A stretch of 64,000 nt of DNA from Chromatiaceae bacterium (GTDB taxonomy: Bacteria; Pseudomonadota; Gammaproteobacteria; Chromatiales; Chromatiaceae). A program made the translations under genes and the position numbers. The notes below the pieces were generated by a model. It ran no database searches, was not told where the DNA came from, and worked only from the letters and a program-made list of their open reading frames with translations. Location: assembly GCA_024235315.1 (NCBI GenBank), contig JACKMP010000002.1, forward strand, positions 1 to 64,000, given 5' to 3'. Below, piece by piece: positions 44,682 to 54,350 of the stretch (position 1 is the first letter of the stretch; each line of letters begins with the position of its first letter).

Positions 44682-46301
44682 ATGTACGACAAGTCCAAAT
44701 CCGTGGCACTCGCGAACCTCTGGGTCGCGTTTGCCGCATTCTTCGTCGCAATCATTCTTGGCCTGTATCAGGTCATGAATCGCAGCGGCCTGTTTCCAGA
44801 GCTTGAATCACACGAACTCTACTTCGCCTCGGTATCCACACACGGCGTGTTGATGGGTTTCGTCCTCACGACTTTCTTCATCATGGGATTCGGCTACTAC
44901 ACGGCCACCACGACGCTGAAACGGCCATTGTGGAACAAGGGTCTTGCCTGGGTGGCGTTCCTGGTAGCCCTCAGTGGCACGGTGATGGCGGCCATCCCAC
45001 TCCTCACCGGCAAGGCATCCATCCTCTACACCTTCTACCCGCCGCTGATGGCGCACCCGATGTTCTATATCGGTGCCACGCTGCTGGTGGTTGGCTCGTG
45101 GATCTGGTGTCTGGAAATGATCATGTCTGTGATCACCTGGAGACGGGACAACCCCGGAAAAGTGGTCCCGCTGGCAATGTACGGAACCACCGCCAACGCC
45201 ATCATGTGGCTGTGGACCAGCGCCGGCGTTGCGATCGAGATGCTGTTCCAACTGATCCCCTGGTCACTCGGGCTGATGGACACTATCGATCCCGGCCTCG
45301 CACGCACCCTGTTCTCGTGGACGCTTCACGCCATCGTGTATTTCTGGCTGTTCCCGGCCTATATCGCGATGTACACCATCCTGCCGAAGATGGCGGGTGG
45401 CCGGCTGTTCAGTGACGAGATGGGCCGCGTCGCGTTCATAATGCTGCTGGTATTGAGCGTGCCGATCGGTTTCCACCATCTGTACATGGACCCCCAGCAG
45501 TCTGCCGGCTTCAAGTTTCTGCATATGCTGGGCACCTTCGGCGTCGCCATCCCCACCCTGCTGACCGGCTTTACCGTGCTGGCCTCGCTGGAGGGCGCGG
45601 GTCGGCTGCGCGGTGGCCAGGGCCTTTTTGGCTGGATCACCGCCCTCAACTGGAAAGAACCGATGGTGGTCGCCGGAATGCTGGCGCTGTTCATGCTGAT
45701 CGCCGGCGGCTGGGGCGGCATGATCAATGCCAGCTATTCGATGAACACGCTGGTTCACAACACCCAGTGGGTCACCGGCCACTTCCACCTGATCTTCGCC
45801 GGCACCACGGTCATCATGTACCTGGCCGTTGCATATCATTTGTGGCCGAAGCTCACCGGTCGCCGCTTGGCTTCGCGTGGGATGGCGGTGTTCCAGCTGT
45901 GGCTGTGGATGATCGGCATGATGGTCCTCACCATGCCCTGGCACGTACTGGGCCTGCTGGGCCAACCGCGCCGTATCTCGTCCACGCCTTACGACTCGCC
46001 ATTGGTCCAACAATGGGATCCGCATGAACTCGCGATGATCGTCGGCGGCGCCATCCTGCTGTTCTCGGCGTTGCTGTTCGTATTGAACCTCCTGATGTCG
46101 CACGCCGCCCGCAAGCTGGACAGCGTCAGCGATGACGATTGGGCCATTGCGGTCTATCCCCCGATGAGCGTTCCCAAGTCGATGAACGGCTTTGTCTTGT
46201 GGAACGGGATCCTGACCGTCTGGATGATCGTTGCCTATGGCATACCCATCGTCCAACTCCTGATCCTGGATGCACCCGGCTCGATGCCTTGGGGGTACTG
46301 A
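44682..46301 (+). CDS. cbaA: Cytochrome c oxidase subunit I, ba3 type (B-family)
   Basis: Catalytic haem-copper subunit that reduces oxygen and pumps protons. It has 539 residues with about 13 membrane helices. Haem and CuB ligands: HGVLMGF (low-spin haem), HAIVYFWLFPAY (CuB His and the linked Tyr four residues on), FHHLY (CuB pair) and TGHFHLI. The absence of A-family D-channel features and the short subunit II place it in the B (ba3) family, which usually has high oxygen affinity. Confidence 0.95.
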   Translation: MYDKSKSVALANLWVAFAAFFVAIILGLYQVMNRSGLFPELESHELYFASVSTHGVLMGFVLTTFFIMGFGYYTATTTLKRPLWNKGLAWVAFLVALSGTVMAAIPLLTGKASILYTFYPPLMAHPMFYIGATLLVVGSWIWCLEMIMSVITWRRDNPGKVVPLAMYGTTANAIMWLWTSAGVAIEMLFQLIPWSLGLMDTIDPGLARTLFSWTLHAIVYFWLFPAYIAMYTILPKMAGGRLFSDEMGRVAFIMLLVLSVPIGFHHLYMDPQQSAGFKFLHMLGTFGVAIPTLLTGFTVLASLEGAGRLRGGQGLFGWITALNWKEPMVVAGMLALFMLIAGGWGGMINASYSMNTLVHNTQWVTGHFHLIFAGTTVIMYLAVAYHLWPKLTGRRLASRGMAVFQLWLWMIGMMVLTMPWHVLGLLGQPRRISSTPYDSPLVQQWDPHELAMIVGGAILLFSALLFVLNLLMSHAARKLDSVSDDDWAIAVYPPMSVPKSMNGFVLWNGILTVWMIVAYGIPIVQLLILDAPGSMPWGY

Positions 46302-46306
46302 TAGCC

Positions 46307-47032
46307 ATGAATACCTACAAAATCATCACGATTGCCTGTGTACTGATGCCGTTCGGCCTTGCACAGGGTGCACCCTCCTCCAACGTGGCCTGGACGGTGG
46401 AGACCCACAGTCTGGTCAGAAAAGGTGATGCGTCTATCGGCGCCAAGATAGAGACCGTCGAGACCGAAGACGTGAACGCCTGCACCGACTGCCACGGCAA
46501 GGGCGGTGCGGAGCCGGATCGGGACAAGCACCCTACCCTGGCCGGACAGGTGGCCGCGTACACCTTCAAGCAGCTGCGCGACTACAAGGACGGCAGCCGT
46601 GAAAACCGGCGCATGAACGAGGCGGTCGAGCGCCTGACCAACGAGCAGCTCGCAGCACTGGCGGCCTGGTATGCCCAGCAACCGGTGCCGTCGGTCGAGG
46701 TCGATGCGGACGAGACGGTCAGCGAGGAAACCGTTCGGCTGGTGTTTCGCGGCGACAAAAAGCGCCTGATCCAGCCATGTGCCTCCTGCCACGGACGCAA
46801 CGGCCAGGGGGCAATTATTGATGTCCCGGCAATTGCAGGTCAGAATGTCAAGTATTTCGTCGAGACAATGAAAGACTATGCGGGCGAGAAGCGCACGAAC
46901 GACATCTATAGTCGTATGCGGATCATTGCCAAGGCACTCACGCGCGACGAGATAAACGAACTGGCCGTTTATTACGCTAGACTAGGCAACGAGCAGAGCG
47001 ACGGCAGCACCCAACAGGCTGCCGCTCAGTAA
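46307..47032 (+). CDS. Diheme cytochrome c (c4-like), exported
   Basis: Periplasmic electron carrier of 241 residues: signal peptide to about residue 21, haem site 1 CTDCH (59-63) and haem site 2 CASCH (158-162), each in a class I cytochrome c domain with the helical EINELAVYYA and LAALAAWYA ends, as in cytochrome c4. It starts five bases after cbaA, so it is translated from the oxidase transcript and is the likely electron donor to the CuA centre. A distal Met ligand is expected in each domain. Confidence 0.9.
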   Translation: MNTYKIITIACVLMPFGLAQGAPSSNVAWTVETHSLVRKGDASIGAKIETVETEDVNACTDCHGKGGAEPDRDKHPTLAGQVAAYTFKQLRDYKDGSRENRRMNEAVERLTNEQLAALAAWYAQQPVPSVEVDADETVSEETVRLVFRGDKKRLIQPCASCHGRNGQGAIIDVPAIAGQNVKYFVETMKDYAGEKRTNDIYSRMRIIAKALTRDEINELAVYYARLGNEQSDGSTQQAAAQ

Positions 47033-47048
47033 GCTGCGTAGAAAAACC

Positions 47049-47071
47049 AAGCCCGGCCCACCGCCGGGCTT
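47049..47071 (+). terminator. Hairpin after the oxidase-cytochrome operon
   Basis: AAGCCCGGC and GCCGGGCTT form a perfect 9-bp stem with loop CCACC, 16 bases past the cytochrome stop. The T-run is weak, so partial read-through into fccA is likely. Confidence 0.55.
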
Positions 47072-47114
47072 AATAACCAAGAACCTTTCCATTCAGAGAG
47101 AAACCGGAGGAACT

Positions 47115-47696
47115 ATGGGCTGCAACAAGAAAGCACTTGTCGCACTGATCGGCTCAGTCTTCATGGCTGGTACCACGCAGGTATTGGCCGGATCATCTGC
47201 AAGCATGATGGCCAACACCTGTGCGGGCTGTCACGGCACCAACGGCCAGAGCGCCGGGCCGGCGTCACCGAACCTCGCCGGCATGTCGGAGAGCTACTTC
47301 AACGATTCGATGAAGGCATTCAAGGAAGGCACACGACCTGCCACCATCATGGACCGGATCGCCAAGGGCTACAGCGACGAGCAGATCGAAACAATGGCGG
47401 GTTTCTTCGCCGGCCAGCCGGTGTACAAGGCCATGGTGCCGCATGACGCCGCCAAAGCAAAAGCAGGCGCTGAGACCTACGACAAGAGCTGCGCCAAGTG
47501 TCACGACGAGGGCGGCTCGCTGCCAGGTGACGACGCAGGCATTCTGGCAGGCCAGTGGCTGCCGTGGCTGCAATACTCGATGGCCGACTTCAAGGCCGGC
47601 AACCGCGAGATGCCGAAGAAGATGGCCAAGCAGGTCGAGAAGCTCAGCGACGCCGAAATCGATGCTGTGCTGAACTACTTTGCCAGCCAGAAGTAA
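47115..47696 (+). CDS. fccA: Flavocytochrome c sulfide dehydrogenase, diheme subunit
   Basis: Haem subunit of the periplasmic sulfide dehydrogenase; it takes electrons from FccB and passes them to soluble cytochromes. It has 193 residues: signal peptide to about residue 26, haem sites CAGCH (36-40) and CAKCH (126-130). Its two-domain plan is like cytochrome c4, but the adjacent fccB gene identifies it. It has a GGAGG ribosome site and 17 bases to fccB. Confidence 0.92.
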   Translation: MGCNKKALVALIGSVFMAGTTQVLAGSSASMMANTCAGCHGTNGQSAGPASPNLAGMSESYFNDSMKAFKEGTRPATIMDRIAKGYSDEQIETMAGFFAGQPVYKAMVPHDAAKAKAGAETYDKSCAKCHDEGGSLPGDDAGILAGQWLPWLQYSMADFKAGNREMPKKMAKQVEKLSDAEIDAVLNYFASQK

Positions 47697-47713
47697 TCAG
47701 GGGGACCACAAAA

Positions 47714-48985
47714 ATGGCAAATTTCACACGTAGAAAGTTTCTCCAGGTAACCGGCGGCGCCGTCGCGGTCAGTTCACTGGGCTTCCCGGCAATCGTCGGT
47801 GCGGCCAGCAAGAAGGTCGTCGTTGTCGGCGGTGGTGTAGGTGGCGCAACAGCAGCCAAGTACATCCGCATGGCCGATTCCTCGATCGACGTCACCCTGA
47901 TCGAACCGAACACCGAGTACTACACCTGCTTCATGAGCAATGAGGTCCTGTCCGGTCACCGCACGATGGATTCCATCAAGGTGACCTACGATGGTCTCAA
48001 GGGTCACGGCGTCAACGTCGTCCACGACACCGTCACCGACATCGATGCGGCTGGCAAGAAAGTCATGACCGCCGGCGGCAAGACCTTCGCCTACGACCGT
48101 TGTATCGTGGCGCCCGGCATCTCCTTCGCCAGCAACATCGAGGGATACGACGAGGCGGCCATGAAGACCATGCCGCATGCCTGGAAGGCCGGTGAACAGA
48201 CAGTCATCCTGCGCAAGCAGCTCGAGGCAATGGACGACGGCGGCGTAGTCGCCATCGCTGCCCCGCCGAACCCGTTCCGGTGCCCGCCTGGGCCGTACGA
48301 ACGCGCCTGTCAGATTGCGATGTACCTGAGGGCCAAGAAGCCGAAGTCGAAGCTGATCATCCTCGATGCCAAGGACAAGTTCTCGAAGCAGGGGCTGTTC
48401 ATGCAGGCATTCGAGCGTCACCACGCCGGTATCGTCGAGTGGGTCAGTGCCGAGAAGGGTGGCAAGGTCACGCGTGTCGACGCAGCGACCAACACCCTGT
48501 ACGTCGGTGATACCGCGCACAAGGTGGCCGTGGCCAACGTGATCCCGGCACAAACGGCCGGCGCCATCGCCATCAAGGCCGGCCTGACCGACGACAAGGG
48601 CTGGTGTCCGATCGACGGCCGCAGCTTCGAGTCGACGATCCACAAGAACGTCCATGTGATCGGTGACGCCTCCGTGGCAACACCGCTGCCGAAATCCGGT
48701 TACGCAGCCAACTCCGAAGGCAAGGTCGCAGCCGCTGCGGTGGTTGACCTGCTCAACGGCCGCGAACCGGGTGACCCGGCGCTGGTCAACACCTGTTACT
48801 CGGTGGTCGGCCCGGATGACGCCATCTCCGTTGCCAAGGTCTATGACCTGAAGGACGGCAAGCTGAATGGCGTGGAAGGCTCAGGTGGCCTGACCTCGAA
48901 GGACAGCAGCCCCGAGATGCGCGCACGCGAAGTGGACTATGCATACAGCTGGTTCGCCAACATCAAGAAGGACAGCTGGGGCTGA
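47714..48985 (+). CDS. fccB: Flavocytochrome c sulfide dehydrogenase, flavin subunit
   Basis: FAD subunit oxidising sulfide to sulfur or polysulfide in the periplasm. It has 423 residues from the ATG at 47714, with a Tat signal ([11 protein letters not shown]). FAD-binding VVGGGVGG follows; [11 protein letters not shown] matches the site of covalent flavin attachment through cysteine in the Allochromatium enzyme. Cysteines in [11 protein letters not shown] and NTCYSVV fit the redox-active pair. The C-terminal domain ([13 protein letters not shown]) is family-typical. Operon with fccA. Confidence 0.95.
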   Translation: MANFTRRKFLQVTGGAVAVSSLGFPAIVGAASKKVVVVGGGVGGATAAKYIRMADSSIDVTLIEPNTEYYTCFMSNEVLSGHRTMDSIKVTYDGLKGHGVNVVHDTVTDIDAAGKKVMTAGGKTFAYDRCIVAPGISFASNIEGYDEAAMKTMPHAWKAGEQTVILRKQLEAMDDGGVVAIAAPPNPFRCPPGPYERACQIAMYLRAKKPKSKLIILDAKDKFSKQGLFMQAFERHHAGIVEWVSAEKGGKVTRVDAATNTLYVGDTAHKVAVANVIPAQTAGAIAIKAGLTDDKGWCPIDGRSFESTIHKNVHVIGDASVATPLPKSGYAANSEGKVAAAAVVDLLNGREPGDPALVNTCYSVVGPDDAISVAKVYDLKDGKLNGVEGSGGLTSKDSSPEMRAREVDYAYSWFANIKKDSWG

Positions 48986-49017
48986 TGACCTGCTGAATCT
49001 CTGACGATCGAACTTTG

Positions 49018-49042
49018 AAGGGCCCTGCGGGGCCCTTTTTTT
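49018..49042 (+). terminator. Intrinsic terminator after fccB
   Basis: AAGGGCCC and GGGCCCTT with a four-base loop, overlapping a T7 run (49036-49042). Confidence 0.87.
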
Positions 49043-49113
49043 GTCGTCCCACCGGGCGCAAGAAAGCCGCCGCCCCGGCAGACCGGAAAGGCGGCGGCGT
49101 GTTCAGCCGACGA

Positions 49114-50856
49114 TCAGCGTATTTTTACCTGCAACATCTCCTCGCCCGCTTCGTCGGTCAGGTGCACCGCACACGCAATGCAAGGATCGAAGCTGTGGAT
49201 GGTGCGCAGAATCTCGACCGGCTGCTGCGGATCCTCGAGTTCGTGGTTGTCCTGCAGCGCCGCCTCGTAGGCACCTGGCTGGTTCTGCCCGTCACGCGGG
49301 CCGGCATTCCAGGTCGAGGGGACCACGGCCTGGTAGTTGTCGATCTTCTCGTCCTTGATCACGATGTAATGAGCAAGACCACCACGCGGCGCCTCCATGA
49401 AGCCGACCCCCCGCGCCTCTTTCGGCCAGCTCGATGGATTCCACTGCTTCTCATTGAAGGTCCGGGTATTGCCCGCCTTTATGTTCGCCATCAGGGAATC
49501 CATCCAGTCCTGCATCTTGTCAGCAATCAGCTTGGTCTCGAGGGTCCGGGCGGCCGTCCGGCCGAGGGTCGAGAACAGTGCACGCTTGTCGGCACCCAGG
49601 GTGCTGAGCGTGGAATCCACCAGTCCGCGGGTTGCTTCGTCACCCTTTGCGTAGAGCACAAGGACGCGGGCCAGCGGACCGACCTCCATCGCCTTGCCTT
49701 TCCAGCGCGGCGACTTCAACCAGGAGTAGCCGTCTTCCACGTTCAGCTGCTTGTAGGGTGTGTCGGGGCCACCGCGTCCCTTGTAATCGAACTTGGTCTC
49801 GCCCTCCCAGGGATGGAGCCCCTGCTCCTTGCCACCCTCGTAGTCATACCAGCTGTGCGAGACGAACTCCTGCACCTCACCACCGGCACGCAGATCGACC
49901 TCGTGGACCTCGTCCAGGTTACGGTCAAGAATGGCACCGGGCGGAATCCACCAGCTCATCGGGTCACGCAGGTTCGATCCCTCCTCTGCCGACGGGAAGT
50001 CGCCATAGACCAGGAAGTTGCCAAGCCCCTCTCCGCGATAGAACCAGTCCTTGTAGAATCCGGCCACCGCGATGGTGTCGGGCACATAGACCTGGTCCAC
50101 GAATACACGCATCTTGTCGATGATCGACTGCACCAGCGCCAGCTTGTTCGCATTGATCGCTGAATCGGATTCCAGGTCGATCGGGTTGGGTGTGCCGCCG
50201 ACCAGGAACATCGGGTGCGGGTTCTTGCCACCAAACACCGCATGCAGCTTGACTACGTCACGCTGCCATTCGAGTGCCTCGATATAGTGCGAGACCGCCA
50301 TCAGGTTGGCCTCTGGCGGCAGCTTGTACGCCGGGTGGCCCCAGTAGGCCTTGGCGAAGATCCCAAGCTGCCCGGCCTCGACGAAGGTCTTGAGCTTGTT
50401 CTTCATGTCGGAGAAATAACCCGGTGAAGACTTCGGCCAGCTCGATAGACTCTGCGCCAGCTCCGAGGTTGCCTTCGGCTCGGCCTGCAATGCCGACACC
50501 ACGTCCACCCAGTCGAGCGCATGCAGGTGATAGAAGTGCATCACGTGGTCATGGACGTACTGTGCCGCAATCATCAGGTTGCGGATCAGCTGGGCGTTTG
50601 CCGGAATCTCGTAGTTCAGTGCATCTTCGACCGCGCGCACCGAGGCGATGCCATGCACCAGCGTGCACACGCCACAGATCCGCTGGACGAAGGCCCAGGC
50701 ATCGCGCGGATCCCGACCGCGCATGATGATCTCGATGCCACGCACCATGGTACCGGCTGAATAAGCAGATTCGATCTGCTTTCCGTTCATCTGCGCTTCG
50801 ATGCGCAGATGGCCTTCGATTCGGGTAATCGGATCGACGACGACGCGTTCACTCAT
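49114..50856 (-). CDS. hynL: [NiFe] hydrogenase large subunit (Isp-type, group 1e)
   Basis: Active-site subunit of a membrane-bound uptake-type hydrogenase. It has 580 residues. The NiFe ligands are C61 and C64 (RICGVC) and C559 and C562 (DPCIACAVH). The C-terminal 15 residues after His565 (LTDEAGEEMLQVKIR) are the peptide removed by the maturation protease at 56033. Assignment to the Isp group rests on the gene order with isp1 and isp2. The last gene of the operon; no terminator is seen before the convergent fccB terminator. Confidence 0.95.
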   Translation of the reverse strand: MSERVVVDPITRIEGHLRIEAQMNGKQIESAYSAGTMVRGIEIIMRGRDPRDAWAFVQRICGVCTLVHGIASVRAVEDALNYEIPANAQLIRNLMIAAQYVHDHVMHFYHLHALDWVDVVSALQAEPKATSELAQSLSSWPKSSPGYFSDMKNKLKTFVEAGQLGIFAKAYWGHPAYKLPPEANLMAVSHYIEALEWQRDVVKLHAVFGGKNPHPMFLVGGTPNPIDLESDSAINANKLALVQSIIDKMRVFVDQVYVPDTIAVAGFYKDWFYRGEGLGNFLVYGDFPSAEEGSNLRDPMSWWIPPGAILDRNLDEVHEVDLRAGGEVQEFVSHSWYDYEGGKEQGLHPWEGETKFDYKGRGGPDTPYKQLNVEDGYSWLKSPRWKGKAMEVGPLARVLVLYAKGDEATRGLVDSTLSTLGADKRALFSTLGRTAARTLETKLIADKMQDWMDSLMANIKAGNTRTFNEKQWNPSSWPKEARGVGFMEAPRGGLAHYIVIKDEKIDNYQAVVPSTWNAGPRDGQNQPGAYEAALQDNHELEDPQQPVEILRTIHSFDPCIACAVHLTDEAGEEMLQVKIR

Positions 50857-50866
50857 GACATTATCC

Positions 50867-51322
50867 TCATGCGTCCAGATAGCTGATCAAAATGTTGTAT
50901 TGCGCCTGACTCTCACTGTCGTGTGAATCCTGGTCGCTGTCTGCCGCCAGGCAGGTGCGGGCCATGCGCGCGCTCATCGCCGCCTTCCAGGCCGGCCCCT
51001 TGCCCTGCGAGCGCCCTTCGGGTTCCAGGCAGGCCTCAGCGGCGCGGGCCACGAAGTATCCGGCCTGGTCAGTCCACTCACCGTCGGAACCGCAACGGGT
51101 ATGTGCCTCGAGGCTGGCCGCCTTGATGCTGCGTCGTGCCAAACTGACCGCATCCTCTGACGGATTGGCATCCTTTGCGACTGCCAACACCTGCGCAACC
51201 CGTGGGTCACTGCTGAGACTCAGGACGTTCTCGACGAAGCGCGCGCCGACTGCGCGTTGCTGCGCCAGGGTCAGCCTGTTGAGTGCCTCGCGGAACTGGT
51301 TGTCATTGCTGATCGTGCTCAT
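50867..51322 (-). CDS. Unrecognised protein inserted between isp2 and hynL
   Basis: Soluble protein of 151 residues, mostly helical, with Ala-rich helices (AWKAAMSARMARTCLAAD) and an acidic segment (DSDQDSHDSESQ). It has three cysteines, spaced far apart, so it is not an obvious cluster binder. The start ATG overlaps the isp2 stop by one base (TGATG); it ends ten bases before hynL, so it is translated as part of the hydrogenase operon. I do not recognise the family. An assembly or subunit-like role follows from location only. Confidence 0.7.
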   Translation of the reverse strand: MSTISNDNQFREALNRLTLAQQRAVGARFVENVLSLSSDPRVAQVLAVAKDANPSEDAVSLARRSIKAASLEAHTRCGSDGEWTDQAGYFVARAAEACLEPEGRSQGKGPAWKAAMSARMARTCLAADSDQDSHDSESQAQYNILISYLDA

Positions 51323-52599
51323 CACGCCTTCTCCTTGTCGTCTTCGACCAGGTACTCGGCCAGCATCTCTGTCAAACCGACAACCGGAATATCCATCTCG
51401 TTCTCCTCGAGCCCCTCTTCCAGCGTCAGCCGGCAGTTGGCGCAGGCCGTCACCAGGGTATCTACACCCAGGGCCTGCAATTGGGCCTTCTTGCGGTTGA
51501 ACGCGGTCAGCTTGAGTTCATCGGCACGTTCGTTGGCACTGACACCGCCACCACCGCCGCAACACCAGTTCATCTCGCCGGTATCCTGCATCTCGACAAA
51601 GTTGCTCGCGATCCGGTTCAGCAGGTTGCGCGGCTGCTTGACCACACCCCCCTTGCGGGCGATCTGGCAGGGATCATGATAGGTCAGCCTGGCCTCTTCC
51701 ATGCCCTCAGTCCTGATCAGCCCCTGCCCGACGAACTCGTCCAGCACCTCAAGGATGTGCTTCACCTCGAACTTGTAGGGTCGCCCGATAAGGTTGGCCC
51801 CATCCCAGCGGATGGCGGTAAAGGCATGACCGCACTCCGGGCTGATCACTGTCTTCACACCCAGACCCTCGGCCGCCTCGACCACCCTGAGAACCAACTG
51901 CCGGGCGATATCGGACACACCGATCTGGATCCCGCTGTTGGTCGCCTCGAACGCGTTTGATGCGATCGTCCAGGTCTTTCCCGCCTGGTGCATGATGCGG
52001 GCAATGGCCTCCAGGTATTCCGGGAAGTTCATGATCTCCATCGACGACAGCAGCACGAGGTATTCGGCGCCCTTGGCATCGACCGGGACATCCAGCCCGG
52101 TGTTGTCCCGCAGATGCTTGATCTGGGCCATCACCGCGGGCAGCTTGACGCCCATCGGGCTGCCGATTTCCACGGCCCTGGTACTGGCACCAATAAGGCC
52201 CTCCGGTGCATGACCGGCGGCCGCGAATCCCTCGCGAATCTTGCGGATCATGTCCGAGATATCATTGCCAACCGGGCACACCAGGGAACAGCGCCCGCAC
52301 AGCGAGCAGCCGTCGTATACCAGCGTCTCCCATTCGGCGAAGGTGTCCTCGTCGACCGGCTTTGCGAGGCCGACAGCGGACTTGAGCCGGCCGAACAGGG
52401 TGAACTCCCGCTCCCAGATACGGCGCATCGGCTCGACCTTGTTGATCGGCGTGTACTTCGGGTCACCCGTCTCGGTGAAGAACAGGCAGGCCTCGGCGCA
52501 CAGACCACAGTGCACGCAGGCACTGAAGAAGCTTGCGATCGGCGCATCGATCTGCGCCTTGATGAACTGGATCCCTTTCTCGACAGAGGGCGCACTCAT
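51322..52599 (-). CDS. isp2: Hydrogenase-associated HdrD/DsrK-like iron-sulfur protein Isp2
   Basis: Cytoplasmic electron carrier of 425 residues between the membrane cytochrome Isp1 and a cytoplasmic thiol/disulfide or quinone step. Two [4Fe-4S] binding motifs are at C28/C31/C34/C38 and C98/C101/C104/C108. The C-terminal half contains one complete CCG-type site: HDPC, then 34 residues to WCCGGGGG, then ACANC. The first CCG repeat is degenerate: there is no CC pair, only a Cys in SPECGH. This resembles DsrK as much as HdrD. It overlaps isp1 by four bases. Confidence 0.9.
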   Translation of the reverse strand: MSAPSVEKGIQFIKAQIDAPIASFFSACVHCGLCAEACLFFTETGDPKYTPINKVEPMRRIWEREFTLFGRLKSAVGLAKPVDEDTFAEWETLVYDGCSLCGRCSLVCPVGNDISDMIRKIREGFAAAGHAPEGLIGASTRAVEIGSPMGVKLPAVMAQIKHLRDNTGLDVPVDAKGAEYLVLLSSMEIMNFPEYLEAIARIMHQAGKTWTIASNAFEATNSGIQIGVSDIARQLVLRVVEAAEGLGVKTVISPECGHAFTAIRWDGANLIGRPYKFEVKHILEVLDEFVGQGLIRTEGMEEARLTYHDPCQIARKGGVVKQPRNLLNRIASNFVEMQDTGEMNWCCGGGGGVSANERADELKLTAFNRKKAQLQALGVDTLVTACANCRLTLEEGLEENEMDIPVVGLTEMLAEYLVEDDKEKA

Positions 52600-53255
52600 G
52601 ATTCCACTCCTCTCTGGCCGGCCTTGTAACCCTGGTGCCAGCGGGCCATGGCAAAACTGAACATATGGGTGAGTTTGCTAAAGGGTGCCACCACCATCAG
52701 CAGTTCGACGCTCAGCAGGTGAACCGCCAGCATCGTCGTATAAGGCAGCAGCAGGTGGTTGTACGCCAGATAGCCCGTCAAGACCGGCAACAGCGTGACC
52801 GCCCAGGCGACGTAGTCACCACCCGTGCTCAGAAAACGCATCACCTTGTTGTTCAACCGGAATACGAGCGCAGCAACCAACGACAGGATCGTGATCGCGC
52901 CCACGGCATCGATCACGCCGGAAGGCAGCGCCGGCCAGCCGAATCCAAGGATCGACTGGAACAGTGCGATATGCGGCCCGTACATGAACAGTACGATGAA
53001 AAAACCCAGATGCAGCACGTATCCGTTGATGATCCGCAGCGGCTCCCTGTCGAACACCGCCTTGCGCGGCAGGCTGCGCGCCAACAGCGTTCTGAGACCG
53101 CCCTCGACACCGCTGCCACGTGGCGCTGACAGGTCGGGCTTCTTCCCCAGGCTGATGACCTCCAGCAGCCGGAGCAGCATCCCGGCGACGAAGATGATCA
53201 GTGCGATATCGAACCCCGGACCACGAGCCCAGGCGAGTAGCTCATTGGCATCCAT
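52596..53255 (-). CDS. isp1: Hydrogenase membrane cytochrome b-type subunit Isp1 (HdrE/DsrM/NarI-like)
   Basis: Integral membrane protein of 219 residues with about five helices. His residues in YVLHLGFFIVLFMYGPH, YNHLLLPYTTMLAVHLLSVELL and KLTHMFSFAM fit b-haem ligands as in NarI-type cytochromes. It would take electrons from the periplasmic small subunit HynS across the membrane to Isp2. Starts three bases after the hynS stop. Confidence 0.9.
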   Translation of the reverse strand: MDANELLAWARGPGFDIALIIFVAGMLLRLLEVISLGKKPDLSAPRGSGVEGGLRTLLARSLPRKAVFDREPLRIINGYVLHLGFFIVLFMYGPHIALFQSILGFGWPALPSGVIDAVGAITILSLVAALVFRLNNKVMRFLSTGGDYVAWAVTLLPVLTGYLAYNHLLLPYTTMLAVHLLSVELLMVVAPFSKLTHMFSFAMARWHQGYKAGQRGVES

Positions 53256-53258
53256 GGT

Positions 53259-54350
53259 TTATGACTCCTTGCTCAGGTCTTTGACAGTGATGGTTTCGCG
53301 GTTTTCGACCGCCCCTGCCTTGCGCTTGCGGTTCAGCACAGCGGCAGCCGCGCCGATCGCCAAGCCGGCCGCACCCGCGGTCAGGACGGTCTCGCCAACC
53401 TTGGTATGAGGTACCGACAGTGCCTGGTAGAACCCGCCAGCGTCCCAGAAACGCGGTTCTGAACAACCGATGCAGCCGTGTCCGGCCTCGACCGGCCAGC
53501 TGGTTCCCTGGTTCCATTTCGCAGTCGCACAGGCGTTGTACGTGGTCGGGCCCTTACAACCCAGCTTGAACAGGCACCAACCCTTGCGCGCACCCTCGTC
53601 GTCGAAGGTCTCGGCGAACTGGCCACGCTCGTAGAACGGTCGCCGGTAGCAGCGATCGTGGATACTCTGACCGAAGAACACCTTCGGGCGATGCAGATGA
53701 TCGAGCTCCGGCAGCCGGCCAAACGTCAGGAAGTGCGCCAGTACACCGGTGATGACCGTCGGGATCGGCGGACAACCCGGGACATTGACGATCGGCTTGT
53801 CCTTGATGATATCGGACACTGCTACCGCGCCAGTCGGGTTCGGCTTGGCCATCGGCAGACCGCCGAAGGCCGCGCAGGTACCTACCGAAACGATAGCGGC
53901 GGCGCCCTCGGCCACCTCTTTGAGCATGTGCAGGTTGCTGATCCCCGCGATCGCGGAGTAGTTGCCACCCTCGCCCAGGGGGATCGAACCATCCACAACC
54001 AGGATATATTTTCCCCAGTTTTCCTTCATCGCCGCCTCACGGGCGTGCTCGGCACCGTCACCCGCTGCAGCCTGCAGCGTATGGTGATAGTCAAGGGAGA
54101 TGTGGTCGAAGATCAGCCCCTCGATCGTCGGGGCATGACTGCGGGTCAGCGATTCGGTGCAACCGGTGCATTCCTGGAACGACAGCCAGATCACCGAGGG
54201 GCGCCTTGCCTTTTCCAGCGCGGCAGCAATCTTCGGGATCATCAATGGCGGCAGGGCCATCATCGAGGCCGTGGCGGCACAGAATTTCATAAAGCCGCGG
54301 CGTGATACACCACGTTGCCGCAGGCGTTCACTGAGAGTTAGATCATCCAC
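53259..54350 (-). CDS. hynS: [NiFe] hydrogenase small subunit with Tat signal
   Basis: Iron-sulfur subunit, 363 residues from a GTG at 54350 (GGAG nine bases upstream). The Tat motif SRRGFMKF is at 16-23, exporting the folded HynSL dimer. Proximal cluster: QECTGCTE and the SVGTCAAFGG and PGCPP cysteines; the medial/distal cluster Cys segment is RCYRRPFYERGQFA to HGCIGCSEP. The C-terminal hydrophobic helix (VGETVLTAGAAGLAIGAAAAVL) anchors it to the membrane. First gene of the operon. Confidence 0.95.
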   Translation of the reverse strand: MDDLTLSERLRQRGVSRRGFMKFCAATASMMALPPLMIPKIAAALEKARRPSVIWLSFQECTGCTESLTRSHAPTIEGLIFDHISLDYHHTLQAAAGDGAEHAREAAMKENWGKYILVVDGSIPLGEGGNYSAIAGISNLHMLKEVAEGAAAIVSVGTCAAFGGLPMAKPNPTGAVAVSDIIKDKPIVNVPGCPPIPTVITGVLAHFLTFGRLPELDHLHRPKVFFGQSIHDRCYRRPFYERGQFAETFDDEGARKGWCLFKLGCKGPTTYNACATAKWNQGTSWPVEAGHGCIGCSEPRFWDAGGFYQALSVPHTKVGETVLTAGAAGLAIGAAAAVLNRKRKAGAVENRETITVKDLSKES

